From positions 169,900 through 184,687 of the forward strand of contig KL568528.1 of NCBI GenBank assembly GCA_000715605.1: 14,788 nucleotides of DNA. The letters are read 5' to 3'. Origin of the DNA: Streptomyces speibonae. GTDB lineage: Bacteria > Actinomycetota > Actinomycetes > Streptomycetales > Streptomycetaceae. The notes below the pieces were generated by a model, which worked only from the letters and a program-made list of their open reading frames with translations, ran no database searches and was not told the DNA's origin. The position numbers and the translations under genes were made by a program. Below are positions 1 to 5,946 of the stretch, piece after piece; the stretch's first letter is position 1; the number at the start of each line of letters is the position of its first letter.

Positions 1-90
1 CCGCGGAGGCGTCCGCCGCGGAGGCGTCCGCCGCGGAGGCGTCCGCCGCGGAGGCGTCCGACAGCCAGGCGTCCGACAGTGAGGCGTCCG
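1..90 (+). repeat. 15-bp tandem repeat coding Ala-Glu-Ala-Ser pentapeptides
   Basis: Four perfect head-to-tail copies of CCGCGGAGGCGTCCG (1-15, 16-30, 31-45, 46-60) are followed by two diverged copies (61-75 and 76-90) that share the last nine bases. The array may continue to the left of the window. The period is a multiple of three, so it adds whole pentapeptides (A-E-A-S-A, then D-S-Q-A-S and D-S-E-A-S) to the cytoplasmic tail of the M23 protein without breaking its frame. Confidence 0.95.
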
Positions 91-1142
91 GCAAGGGAAA
101 GGACGGCCGCCGTCGTCGTCGCGGCACCGGCGTCTTCACGGTGGTTGTGCTGCCGGCGGCGGTGACGCTCGCCGGGGTCTTCGCGTTCGTCTCCATGGCG
201 GGCATCTTCGACACCGCCGCGCCGCAGGGGCAGTCGGAGACGGCCGTCAGCAACGTGGACGGCTCCTACGTCCCCTGGCTGCGCAAGGCGACCGAGGACT
301 GCAAGGGCATCGGCCCCGCCCTCCTCGCCGCCCACATCGACCAGTTGTCGGGGTGGAGCGACGACGGCGCGAGCCTCTCCCGGCAGGGCCTGGCCCGTTT
401 CACGGAGGCCGACTGGAAGAAGTGGGGCGGTGACGACGACGGCAACGGCACGTCCTCGCCGCAGGACGCGGCCGACGCCATCATGGCGCTGGGGCGGCGG
501 GACTGCGCCCTGGCCGAGGACGTGACCGCGCTGCGCACCAAGGGCAGGATCAGCGGATCCGTCGCCGACCTCACCCTCGCCGCCTACGCGGTCGGAACGG
601 ACGAGGTCACCAAGGCGGGCAAGGTCCCGAAGGCGGCCCGCTCCTTCGTCGCCGACGTCAAGGACCGGCTGCCGCAGTACGAGTCCCTGGTCCGGCGCAA
701 CCCCGAGAAGCAGGACGGCCGGGTCAGCACCGCACTGCTGCAACCGCCCGTCACCACGCTCACCGTCACCTCGCCGTTCGGCACCCGCGAGCACCCCCTG
801 ACCGGCGTCACCAAGCTGCACACGGGCGTCGACTTCAATGCCCCGCAGGGCGCCCAGGTCTCCGCGACCCGCGAGGGCCGGGTGACGTTCGCCGGCCGGA
901 CCTCCGCCTACGGCATCCGGGTCGTCATCGACCACGGCGCGATCGACGGCAAGCGGCTTGAGACCACGTACAGCCACCTGTCCGCCCTCCAGGTGACCAC
1001 CGGTCAGTCCGTGGTGGCCGGCCAGGCCGTCGGCCTCGTCGGCTCCACCGGCCTGTCCACCGGCCCCCACCTCCACTTCGAAGTCCTCCTCGACGGCGAA
1101 TACACCAACCCGGTCCCCTGGCTCACCCAGCCCCAGAACTGA
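1..1142 (+). CDS. Membrane-anchored M23 metallopeptidase with degenerate transglycosylase-like domain (5' end missing)
   Basis: Predicted cell-wall peptidoglycan endopeptidase. The reading frame (codons on positions 3, 6, 9 and so on) is open to the left edge, so the true start lies outside the window; the GTG at 141 falls inside the membrane helix and is unlikely to be the start. Order of parts: Ala/Glu/Ser pentapeptide repeats (1-90), a Lys/Arg patch ending in RRRRR, one transmembrane helix (about 130-210), then an extracellular part. Positions 290-525 resemble the SLT-like domain of actinobacterial lytic transglycosylases (PALLAAHIDQLSGW, then a DxDGNG segment and a DCALAEDV helix), but the usual catalytic Glu of the ESGW motif reads Leu. 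The C-terminal M23 domain (about 750-1130) keeps the zinc ligands of LHTGVDF and HLHFE, plus YSHLS. The Arg-rich patch before the helix predicts N-in, C-out topology. The 3' end overlaps the convergent small gene by 20 bp. The M23 call is firm; the substrate bond is not known. Confidence 0.93.
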   Translation, partial: AEASAAEASAAEASAAEASDSQASDSEASGKGKDGRRRRRGTGVFTVVVLPAAVTLAGVFAFVSMAGIFDTAAPQGQSETAVSNVDGSYVPWLRKATEDCKGIGPALLAAHIDQLSGWSDDGASLSRQGLARFTEADWKKWGGDDDGNGTSSPQDAADAIMALGRRDCALAEDVTALRTKGRISGSVADLTLAAYAVGTDEVTKAGKVPKAARSFVADVKDRLPQYESLVRRNPEKQDGRVSTALLQPPVTTLTVTSPFGTREHPLTGVTKLHTGVDFNAPQGAQVSATREGRVTFAGRTSAYGIRVVIDHGAIDGKRLETTYSHLSALQVTTGQSVVAGQAVGLVGSTGLSTGPHLHFEVLLDGEYTNPVPWLTQPQN

Positions 1143-1422
1143 AGCCCTCCGCCAACCTGCGTCCCCGGCTCTCCGCGACGCGCAGTGCGTCGGCGAGGGC
1201 ATGGGTGAGGCACTCGGCGAGGTGCCGCAGCTCACCGCGCGGCGCACCGGGCAGCAACTCCCGCGCATGGGCGATCAGTTCCCGCCCCATCCCGAGCTGT
1301 ACGGCCTCGGTGGCATCGGCCAGGCGGGAGACGGGCCCGTCGTGCTCGTCGGTGATCAGGTAACAGGCCTTCCCACCGGTACCGCCCCAGGGCAGCAGAC
1401 GCGGCTCACCCGACTCCGTCAT
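1123..1422 (-). CDS. Small conserved Streptomyces protein of unknown function (99 aa)
   Basis: No known function. The protein starts MTESGEPRLLPWG and continues with KACYLITDEHDGPVSRLAD, a predicted helical middle (AVQLGMGRELIAHARELL) and a C-terminal helix (RVAESRGRRL). From memory this pattern recurs in Streptomyces small proteins encoded next to a partner like the one upstream here; no catalytic motif or membrane segment is visible. The start is fixed by context: its ATG (1422-1420) overlaps the stop of the upstream 88-aa gene in an ATGA tetranucleotide, so translation is probably coupled. A longer in-frame extension to 1656 exists, but it is Arg/Pro-rich and lies over the upstream gene. 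The 3' end overlaps the convergent M23 peptidase gene by 20 bp. It is probably transcribed with the upstream small gene and possibly controlled by the adjacent GntR regulator. Confidence 0.85.
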   Translation of the reverse strand: MTESGEPRLLPWGGTGGKACYLITDEHDGPVSRLADATEAVQLGMGRELIAHARELLPGAPRGELRHLAECLTHALADALRVAESRGRRLAEGFSSGAG

Positions 1423-1685
1423 GCCGCCCGCCCTCCCTGAAACCAGGAAGCGGCCGCATACGGACGCACGGCCACGGTCGCGGAACCGTCGAGCAGGGGG
1501 TGGAGCCCATAAGGGCTGCGGTGCGAGGGGAGGGGGATGCCTGCTGGCACGGGGATGCCTGCCGGCACCGGACGGGACGAGGGCGGGGCGGCGGCCACCG
1601 CACGGGGACCGGTACGCCGGTGGGCTCCGCGCGGGCTGAGCATCAGGCTCACCCACTCGACCAGACGGCCGATAAGGTCGGTCAT
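1419..1685 (-). CDS. Small conserved Streptomyces protein, MTDLIGRLVEW type (88 aa)
   Basis: Function unknown. An amphipathic N-terminal helix (MTDLIGRLVEWVSLMLSPRG) could associate with membrane or a partner protein. It is followed by a Pro/Ala-rich linker containing a duplicated AGIPVP hexapeptide, then HRSPYGLHPLLDGSATVAVRPY, the most recognisable segment of this Streptomyces small-protein type as I remember it. Longer relatives, again from memory, carry a charged C-terminal extension after the RPY block; here the protein ends about 12 residues after it, so it may be a short version. The start ATG (1685-1683) has an AAAGGA ribosome site nine bases upstream. The gene is coupled by an ATGA overlap to the 99-aa gene. 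A GntR-type palindrome lies about 140 bp upstream. The pairing with GntR suggests a regulated accessory role, but nothing in the sequence names it. Confidence 0.85.
   Translation of the reverse strand: MTDLIGRLVEWVSLMLSPRGAHRRTGPRAVAAAPPSSRPVPAGIPVPAGIPLPSHRSPYGLHPLLDGSATVAVRPYAAASWFQGGRAA
1533..1568 (-). repeat. 18-bp tandem duplication in the small-protein linker
   Basis: Two adjacent 18-bp units (1533-1550 and 1551-1568; unit GGGGATGCCTGCYGGCAC on the plus strand) differ at one base. In the minus-strand gene they encode AGIPVP and AGIPLP-like hexapeptides. The duplication keeps the frame and lies in the low-complexity linker. Confidence 0.9.
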
Positions 1686-1820
1686 GTCATCAGTTCCTTT
1701 GCAGGGATTCGACTGGTGGCCACGCCCCGGGACGGCGGCATCCGTTGCCGGGGTTTCGCACGTCGTCGTGCGCGCCGGTGTGGCGCGACAGTCGTGCGGA
1801 CCTGTTCAACATCACCCGAG

Positions 1821-1844
1821 ACTGGACCGGTGGACCGGTCCAGT
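1821..1844 (-). promoter_or_regulatory. Palindromic operator, probable GntR site upstream of the small genes
   Basis: Ten-base perfect arms ACTGGACCGG and CCGGTCCAGT flank the centre TGGA. Read on the minus strand, 1844-1826 matches 2600-2618 at 18 of 19 positions. The site lies between the regulator's stop codon and the 88-aa gene. A TTGACT hexamer (1847-1842, minus strand) overlaps its edge and could be a -35 box; a matching -10 is poor (CAGTCT after 17 bases). Confidence 0.75.
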
Positions 1845-1855
1845 CAAGTGCTATG

Positions 1856-2584
1856 TCAGCTTTCTGACCCCATCGGGTAGTTGTCGACCCGTTCGAAGAC
1901 ATGGGACGGCGTGACACCCTCCTCGCACACCAGCACCTGCTGCTGCTCGTCGAACGCCGTGTGGAGGACCACGGCCACGGCCGACGGATGCACCACCGCC
2001 AAGAGCCGAGCTTCGTCTTCCGTGGCCAGGCGCACAGTGGTCACGTCCGTCCCTTCCACCGGGAAGCGGCCGGTCTGACGGCGAACGTAGTGCGTCGTCC
2101 CCTCGGCGATCGGCCCCTGTGCGGACAGACGCGGTGCGGCGTCCGCCACCGAGGCGGGAAACCACGCCGTCACCAGGCTCTGCGGTGACCCGTCGTCGAG
2201 CAGTACCAGACGTACCCGGCGCAGCGCCTCTTCGCCGTGCCGAAGCCCCATCGCACCGGTGATGTGAGCAGGTGGCACCGCCCGGTCCGGGGTGCCGAGC
2301 CGACGGTACGGCGCTCCGCCCGACAGTCGGGTCGAGCCCGCGCGCCGTCCGCCGGCAGGTCGGGCGATCGGAGTCTCCGCAACGGTGAATCCGGTCCCCT
2401 GCCGTGCGACCACAAGTCCGTCATGGCGCAGAACGTCGTACGCCTTCACCACGGTGGCCCGCGACACCCTCCACTGTTCGGCCAGGTCGCGACCCGAGGG
2501 CAGCAGATCGCCGGCGCCGAATTCGCCGTTCGCGATCCGGGCTCGCAAGTCGTCGGCGATCTGCTCGTACTTCAGCAGTGGCAT
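1856..2584 (-). CDS. GntR-family transcriptional regulator with UTRA ligand domain
   Basis: A DNA-binding repressor or activator of the GntR family, HutC-like subfamily (242 aa). The winged helix-turn-helix spans about residues 1-70 (KYEQIADDLRARI, then LPSGRDLAEQWRVSRATVVKAYDVLRHDGLV and QGTGFTV). The UTRA effector-binding domain covers about 95-235 (RRVRLVLLDDGSPQSLVTAWFP, then GTTHYVRRQTGRFPVEGTDVTTVRLAT and FERVDNYPM). The start ATG at 2584 was chosen because it begins the canonical MPLLKYEQIA helix and has a GGAAA sequence upstream; a TTG at 2644 would overlap the divergent gene. The length is normal for the family. The operator at 2600-2618 lies just upstream of its own start, so autoregulation is likely. 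The UTRA ligand is unknown. Neighbours are a divergent methyltransferase and two downstream small genes. Confidence 0.93.
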   Translation of the reverse strand: MPLLKYEQIADDLRARIANGEFGAGDLLPSGRDLAEQWRVSRATVVKAYDVLRHDGLVVARQGTGFTVAETPIARPAGGRRAGSTRLSGGAPYRRLGTPDRAVPPAHITGAMGLRHGEEALRRVRLVLLDDGSPQSLVTAWFPASVADAAPRLSAQGPIAEGTTHYVRRQTGRFPVEGTDVTTVRLATEDEARLLAVVHPSAVAVVLHTAFDEQQQVLVCEEGVTPSHVFERVDNYPMGSES

Positions 2585-2599
2585 GGCACATTTCCGATC

Positions 2600-2618
2600 A
2601 CTGGACTGGTCCACCGGT
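2600..2618 (+). promoter_or_regulatory. GntR operator in the divergent GntR/methyltransferase promoter region
   Basis: The sequence ACTGGACTGGTCCACCGGT matches the minus strand of the second site (1844-1826) at 18 of 19 positions. Its core is an imperfect inverted repeat, ACTGGT-CC-ACCGGT. It starts 16 bp upstream of the regulator's ATG and ends 20 bp before the methyltransferase ATG, so a bound protein could cover both promoters. Binding by the adjacent GntR protein is inferred from position and duplication. Confidence 0.75.
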
Positions 2619-2637
2619 AAGCCACCAGAATGCCCGG

Positions 2638-3453
2638 ATGACAAGCCTTGAGGTAGCGCCGGAGATCGTGAAGTTCTACAGCGAGACGGCGGATGAGGCG
2701 GAACGCCTGACGGCCAGTGCGGACGGCCGTCTGGAAATGGTGCGGACGCAGGAGTTGCTGCGCCGCCACCTTCCGCCGGCCCCGGCCCGGGTGCTCGACG
2801 TCGGCGGCGGCCCCGGCGCGCACGCGCGCTGGCTCGTGGCGGACGGGTATCAGGTGCACCTTGTCGACCCCGTCGCCCGCCACGTCGAACAGGCCCGGAC
2901 CACCGGCGCCACCGCTGAACTCGGGGACGCTCGAAGCCTCACGGCCGAGGACGGTTCCTACGACGTCGTACTGATGCTGGGGCCGCTGTACCACCTGCTG
3001 GAGCGCTCGGAGCGGGACCGAGCGCTGGGCGAAGCGCGTCGCGTACTCAAGCCCGGCGGGCTGCTGGCGGCGGCCGGCATCAACCGGTACGCCTCGCTGT
3101 TCGAACACACGGCGTACGCGCACCTGCACCAGGAGCCGTTGCGAACGGGCATCGATGCGATCCTCGCCACCCAGACCTACGACGGGAAGGGCGCCTTCAC
3201 CGCTGCCTACTTCCACAGCGGGGAGCAACTGCGGGACGAGGTGGCCGCGGCGGGGTTCGAGGACTCGGAGGTCTTCGGGATCGAAGGCCCGGCCTGGTCC
3301 CTGCTGGCGGCGGCGGAGCGGAACACCGGCCGGTCGTTCCATGAGTCGAGCCTGTTCGAGTCGGCGCTGGCCGCGGCCCGTATTGCGGAGCCCTACCCGG
3401 AACTGCTCGCCGCGAGCTCGCACCTGCTGGCGGTGGGACGCCGGGCCGGGTGA
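2638..3453 (+). CDS. Class I SAM-dependent methyltransferase
   Basis: Predicted small-molecule methyltransferase (271 aa, cytoplasmic). Motif I is VLDVGGGPGAHA (about residues 52-63), the acidic end of strand 2 is HLVDPV, and the strand-4 region is YDVVLMLGPLYHLLE, followed by EARRVLKPGGLL. This is the Methyltransf_11/25 pattern. The GPLYHL segment is common in actinobacterial enzymes of unassigned substrate. The C-terminal half (EHTAYAHLHQEPLRTG, AYFHSGEQLRDEVAAAGF) is the variable substrate cap. The ATG at 2638 begins the MTSLEVAPEIVKFYSE helix; no clear ribosome site precedes it and the operator ends 20 bp away, so a very short or leaderless transcript is possible. The frame is open further upstream, but that extension crosses the divergent regulator. 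It is probably controlled by the adjacent GntR protein. The substrate cannot be inferred. Confidence 0.92.
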   Translation: MTSLEVAPEIVKFYSETADEAERLTASADGRLEMVRTQELLRRHLPPAPARVLDVGGGPGAHARWLVADGYQVHLVDPVARHVEQARTTGATAELGDARSLTAEDGSYDVVLMLGPLYHLLERSERDRALGEARRVLKPGGLLAAAGINRYASLFEHTAYAHLHQEPLRTGIDAILATQTYDGKGAFTAAYFHSGEQLRDEVAAAGFEDSEVFGIEGPAWSLLAAAERNTGRSFHESSLFESALAAARIAEPYPELLAASSHLLAVGRRAG

Positions 3454-3455
3454 GG

Positions 3456-3477
3456 GCCACCGGCCCCCGAAGGTGGC
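3456..3477 (+). terminator. Possible weak stem-loop after the methyltransferase gene
   Basis: The arms GCCACC (3456-3461) and GGTGGC (3472-3477) form a 6-bp stem starting three bases after the stop codon. There is no T-tract, so termination is only a possibility. The rest of the 177-bp gap holds the promoter and palindromes listed separately. Confidence 0.3.
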
Positions 3478-3567
3478 TGCGGGTTACTCGACAGTCAGGT
3501 TGACCTGCGCCAATGCCCGGATCGCGCTTTCTGTGGCCAGAGGATGTGCGGGGCAGCGGTTGCTGGC

Positions 3568-3573
3568 TAGAGT
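3568..3573 (+). promoter_or_regulatory. Candidate -10 box (TAGAGT) for the nuclease-TerD gene
   Basis: TAGAGT matches the Streptomyces housekeeping-type -10 pattern TAGRRT and lies 58 bp before the ATG. The -35 region 17 bases upstream (TGTGCG) is poor, so an activator or extended contacts may be needed. Transcription would begin near 3580, just before the palindromes at 3582-3607. Confidence 0.45.
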
Positions 3574-3581
3574 CGTCCCGT

Positions 3582-3607
3582 CACAACTGGTTGTGGGGAC
3601 AACCAGT
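3582..3607 (+). promoter_or_regulatory. Overlapping palindromes at the start of the nuclease-TerD transcript
   Basis: Two alternative inverted repeats share bases: CACAAC-TG-GTTGTG (3582-3595) and ACTGGTTGT-GGGG-ACAACCAGT (3586-3607, nine perfect pairs around a 4-base loop). They follow the candidate -10 box and end six bases before the GGGGAGGG ribosome site (3613-3620). This could be a repressor operator or a 5'-UTR hairpin that limits translation; sequence alone does not decide. Confidence 0.65.
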
Positions 3608-3630
3608 GCCTTGGGGAGGGCCTGCCGTAC

Positions 3631-5691
3631 ATGAGTCGTCGTTCCACCGGCATTGTCGGCGTCTGGGCCGAGATGCAGCGGCAGCAGCAGCGTCAGCAGG
3701 AAACCGAAGCGCGACGGCGGAGACAACAGGAACAGCAGGCGCGGGCTTACGAACGGCGGGCCGAACGCAGTCGCCGCGAGTACCGCCAGGCGGAAGCCCT
3801 ACGGCGTACCGAGGAGCTGGACGCGCAGGTCGCGTCGTTGCAAGGGCTGCTCGCCCGAGGGTGTCAATCACAGGCCTTCCGCGCCGCGACGCTCATGCGG
3901 CCCGAAGAGGTCCAGCCCTTCGCCCCGGGGCCCCTGGCGCAGCCCGTGCCCATGCCGGATGCCCGTCACTACCAGGCGCAGAGCGGCTGGACCGCGCATC
4001 GCCGGGCCCAGGCGGAGGCGGAAGCACGCGCGCGCTTCGAACGGGACTGGCAGGCCGCCCAGGCCGCGGAGGCCCACCGGTTGCAGCAACTGGCGTCGTA
4101 CCAGCGGGAGTACCAGCAGTGGGCCGATGCGCAGCTGGCTGACATCCGGCGGCACAACGCGGGTGTCGCCGCGACCACCGAAGGCGTCAGGCGCCGGGAA
4201 CCCGATTCCGTGATCGAGTACTTCTCCGCCGCCCTCTACGCCTCGACGGCATGGCCGGAAGGCTTCCCGCGTCAGGTGGCGGCGGCCTACGACCCGGCGG
4301 CCGGGCAATTGGTACTGGACTGGGAGCTGCCCGCCCACGGCGTCGTGCCGGAGGCGAAGGCCGTGCGGTACATGCCCAGTGTCGACCAGGACAAGGAGAC
4401 TCCCCGGCCGGTCGGCCAGCGCCGTGCGCTCCACAGGGAGGTCCTCGCCCAGTGCATGCTGCTCGTGCTGCACGAGCTGTTCGCGGCGGACGAGCTGGGT
4501 GTCCTCGAGTCCGTGGCCCTGAACGGGTTCGTGGACGGGCACGACCCGACGACCGGCCGACCGGGGCAGATGTTCCTCGCCACGGTCATGGCGGCACGCT
4601 CGTCCTTCGTCGACCTGCACCTGGCCCAGGTGGACGCGGTCAGCTGCCTGACGGACGCTCTTCGCGGGCAGCTCTCGGCCCGGCCGGACCAGCTCGCGAC
4701 GGTACGGCCCGGCAGGCGGCCGGGCGATGTCGGCAACCGCGTGGTCGCTCACGGCGGCGACGAGGAACCGGACCTGTTCGCCATGGACCCGATCGCCTTC
4801 GAGAACCTCGTCGCCGATCTCTTCCGGGCCATGGGGATGCAGGCGGTGACCACACAGCGCTCCGGCGACGGAGGTGTGGACGTCGACGCGCTGGATCCGA
4901 CGCCGATCCGCGGCGGCAAGATCGTCGTCCAGGTGAAGCGGTACCGCAACACGGTGCCGCCCACCGCGGTGCGTGATCTCTACGGGACCGTGCAGGCCGA
5001 GGGCGCCAACAAGGGCGTCCTCGTGACGACCTCGGGCTTCGGCCCCGGCTCACACACCTTCGCCAACGGCAAGCCCCTGGAACTCGTCTCGGGCCCTGAA
5101 CTCGTCGACCTCCTGCACCGCCACGGCCTGCGGGGACGGCTGGACGGGGGCGGGCGGCAAGGTCCGGCACGGCCGGCGTCCCCGGAGCCGGACGCCGGGG
5201 TGCCCGACGACTACAACGTCCTGGGCATGTCGTGGTCCGGAAGCGTCGCCCTGGACGTCTGCGCCCTCGTGTGCCGGGGCAGCCGCGTGCTCAGCGACGA
5301 TCACTTCGTCTTCTTCAACAACACCGCGACGCCGGACGGCTCGGTGCGCGCCGTCCCCGCCACCGCGCCCGACAAGGCGGCGGTCTGCGCCTCCTTCGAC
5401 GGCCTGCCCGATGAGGCCGACCGCTTCGTGCTCGTGGCCGCCATCGATCCGGAGGCCAACCCGGACGCCGACCTCTCCGGCTTCACGGACGCCCGCATCC
5501 GCCTGCTCGACCCGGGCCTGACCGAGCTGGGGCAGCTGGAGGTCTCGGACGGCCGGCCCGGCGAAACCGCGTTGGTCCTCGGCTCGTTCCGCCACAGGGC
5601 GAACGGCGACTGGGACTTCGTCCTCGGCGGCAAGGGCTACACCGGCGGCTTGGAGGAACTCGTCCAGGACTTCGGCATCGAGGTGCGGTAG
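3631..5691 (+). CDS. Coiled coil - Mrr-type nuclease - TerD fusion protein
   Basis: A 686-aa multidomain protein, probably a stress- or defence-linked DNA nuclease. Residues 1-80 and 110-185 are Gln/Arg/Glu/Ala-rich predicted coiled coils. About 190-365 is a middle region (EYFSAALYASTAWPEGFPR, LVLHELFAADELGVLESVALNGFVD) that, from memory, often precedes such nuclease domains. About 380-505 is a Restriction endonuclease/Mrr_cat domain: FENLVADLFRAMG, then GDGGVD with Asp417, then Q434-V-K436 in VQVKRY, the PD-(D/E)xK core, followed by GVLVTTSGFGPGSHTFANGKPLELV. After a Pro/Gly linker, about 528-686 is a TerD domain (ALDVCALV, SDDHFVFFNN at 555-564, FTDARIRLLD, GGLEELVQDFGIEV), a Ca2+-binding fold in tellurite-resistance proteins. 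The ATG has GGGGAGGG ten bases upstream. No methyltransferase or specificity partner is adjacent, so this is not a classical restriction-modification locus. Confidence 0.93.
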   Translation: MSRRSTGIVGVWAEMQRQQQRQQETEARRRRQQEQQARAYERRAERSRREYRQAEALRRTEELDAQVASLQGLLARGCQSQAFRAATLMRPEEVQPFAPGPLAQPVPMPDARHYQAQSGWTAHRRAQAEAEARARFERDWQAAQAAEAHRLQQLASYQREYQQWADAQLADIRRHNAGVAATTEGVRRREPDSVIEYFSAALYASTAWPEGFPRQVAAAYDPAAGQLVLDWELPAHGVVPEAKAVRYMPSVDQDKETPRPVGQRRALHREVLAQCMLLVLHELFAADELGVLESVALNGFVDGHDPTTGRPGQMFLATVMAARSSFVDLHLAQVDAVSCLTDALRGQLSARPDQLATVRPGRRPGDVGNRVVAHGGDEEPDLFAMDPIAFENLVADLFRAMGMQAVTTQRSGDGGVDVDALDPTPIRGGKIVVQVKRYRNTVPPTAVRDLYGTVQAEGANKGVLVTTSGFGPGSHTFANGKPLELVSGPELVDLLHRHGLRGRLDGGGRQGPARPASPEPDAGVPDDYNVLGMSWSGSVALDVCALVCRGSRVLSDDHFVFFNNTATPDGSVRAVPATAPDKAAVCASFDGLPDEADRFVLVAAIDPEANPDADLSGFTDARIRLLDPGLTELGQLEVSDGRPGETALVLGSFRHRANGDWDFVLGGKGYTGGLEELVQDFGIEVR

Positions 5692-5754
5692 GTCCGCCGG
5701 GCACCGAGGGCGTCCGTCACGTACAGTATCCAATTCCTTCCCACAGGGGGCACG

Positions 5755-5931
5755 GTGGCGTTCTCGGCGATCATCCTTCTCTTCATCGTGGCGGTCACGC
5801 TCCTCGCGTTCGTGGTGGCGCGGCGGCTCCTGACGACCGGCGCGGCACTGGCGGTGACCGGCGCGGTCCTGGGCGCACAGATCGTCGGCGTCCTGATCGT
5901 GGCGGAACTCACGCTGGCCAACATGGGCTGA
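5755..5931 (+). CDS. Small two-helix membrane protein, unknown function (58 aa)
   Basis: Predicted integral membrane peptide with two hydrophobic helices: about residues 2-21 (FSAIILLFIVAVTLLAFVV) and 28-52 (TGAALAVTGAVLGAQIVGVLIV), separated by ARRLL. The Arg pair between the helices suggests a hairpin with both ends outside. The GTG start at 5755 follows AGGGGG with four or five bases of spacing; the protein begins MAFSAIILL and ends ELTLANMG. It lies 63 bp after the nuclease-TerD gene and is convergent with the NUDIX gene. TACAGT at 5722-5727 could be a -10 box, so it may have its own promoter. Codon use is typical (third positions nearly all G/C), which supports it being coding. I do not recognise the family. 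Confidence 0.75.
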   Translation: MAFSAIILLFIVAVTLLAFVVARRLLTTGAALAVTGAVLGAQIVGVLIVAELTLANMG

Positions 5932-5946
5932 GCCGAGGGCGGGAAC

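Noticed and set aside
1..60. Regularly spaced short repeats as a CRISPR array
   Set aside because: The units are directly adjacent with no spacers, have a 15-bp period and lie in frame inside a coding region.
1423..1656. Longer N-terminal version of the 99-aa small protein
   Set aside because: The extension is Arg/Pro-rich and lies antiparallel to nothing useful: it runs through the upstream 88-aa gene in another frame. The ATGA coupling fixes the start at 1422.
1690..1812. 40-codon minus-strand frame (MLNRSARLSRH...) in the gap between the GntR gene and the small genes, as a leader peptide
   Set aside because: It lies just after the operator and ends near the next start, which is suggestive, but it has no ribosome site and its composition is that of non-coding GC-rich DNA.
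2404..2637. Upstream extension of the methyltransferase
   Set aside because: It crosses the divergent GntR gene and the operator; the family's N-terminal helix begins at 2638.
2572..3423. Long minus-strand frame opposite the methyltransferase
   Set aside because: Its translation is Arg/Gly/Val-rich without any family motif; it is the antisense shadow expected from GC-rich third positions.
3631..5691. Classical restriction-modification system
   Set aside because: There is a nuclease domain, but the nearby methyltransferase (2638-3453) has small-molecule class I features, no DNA-methylase catalytic motif and no target-recognition domain, and it is under separate control.
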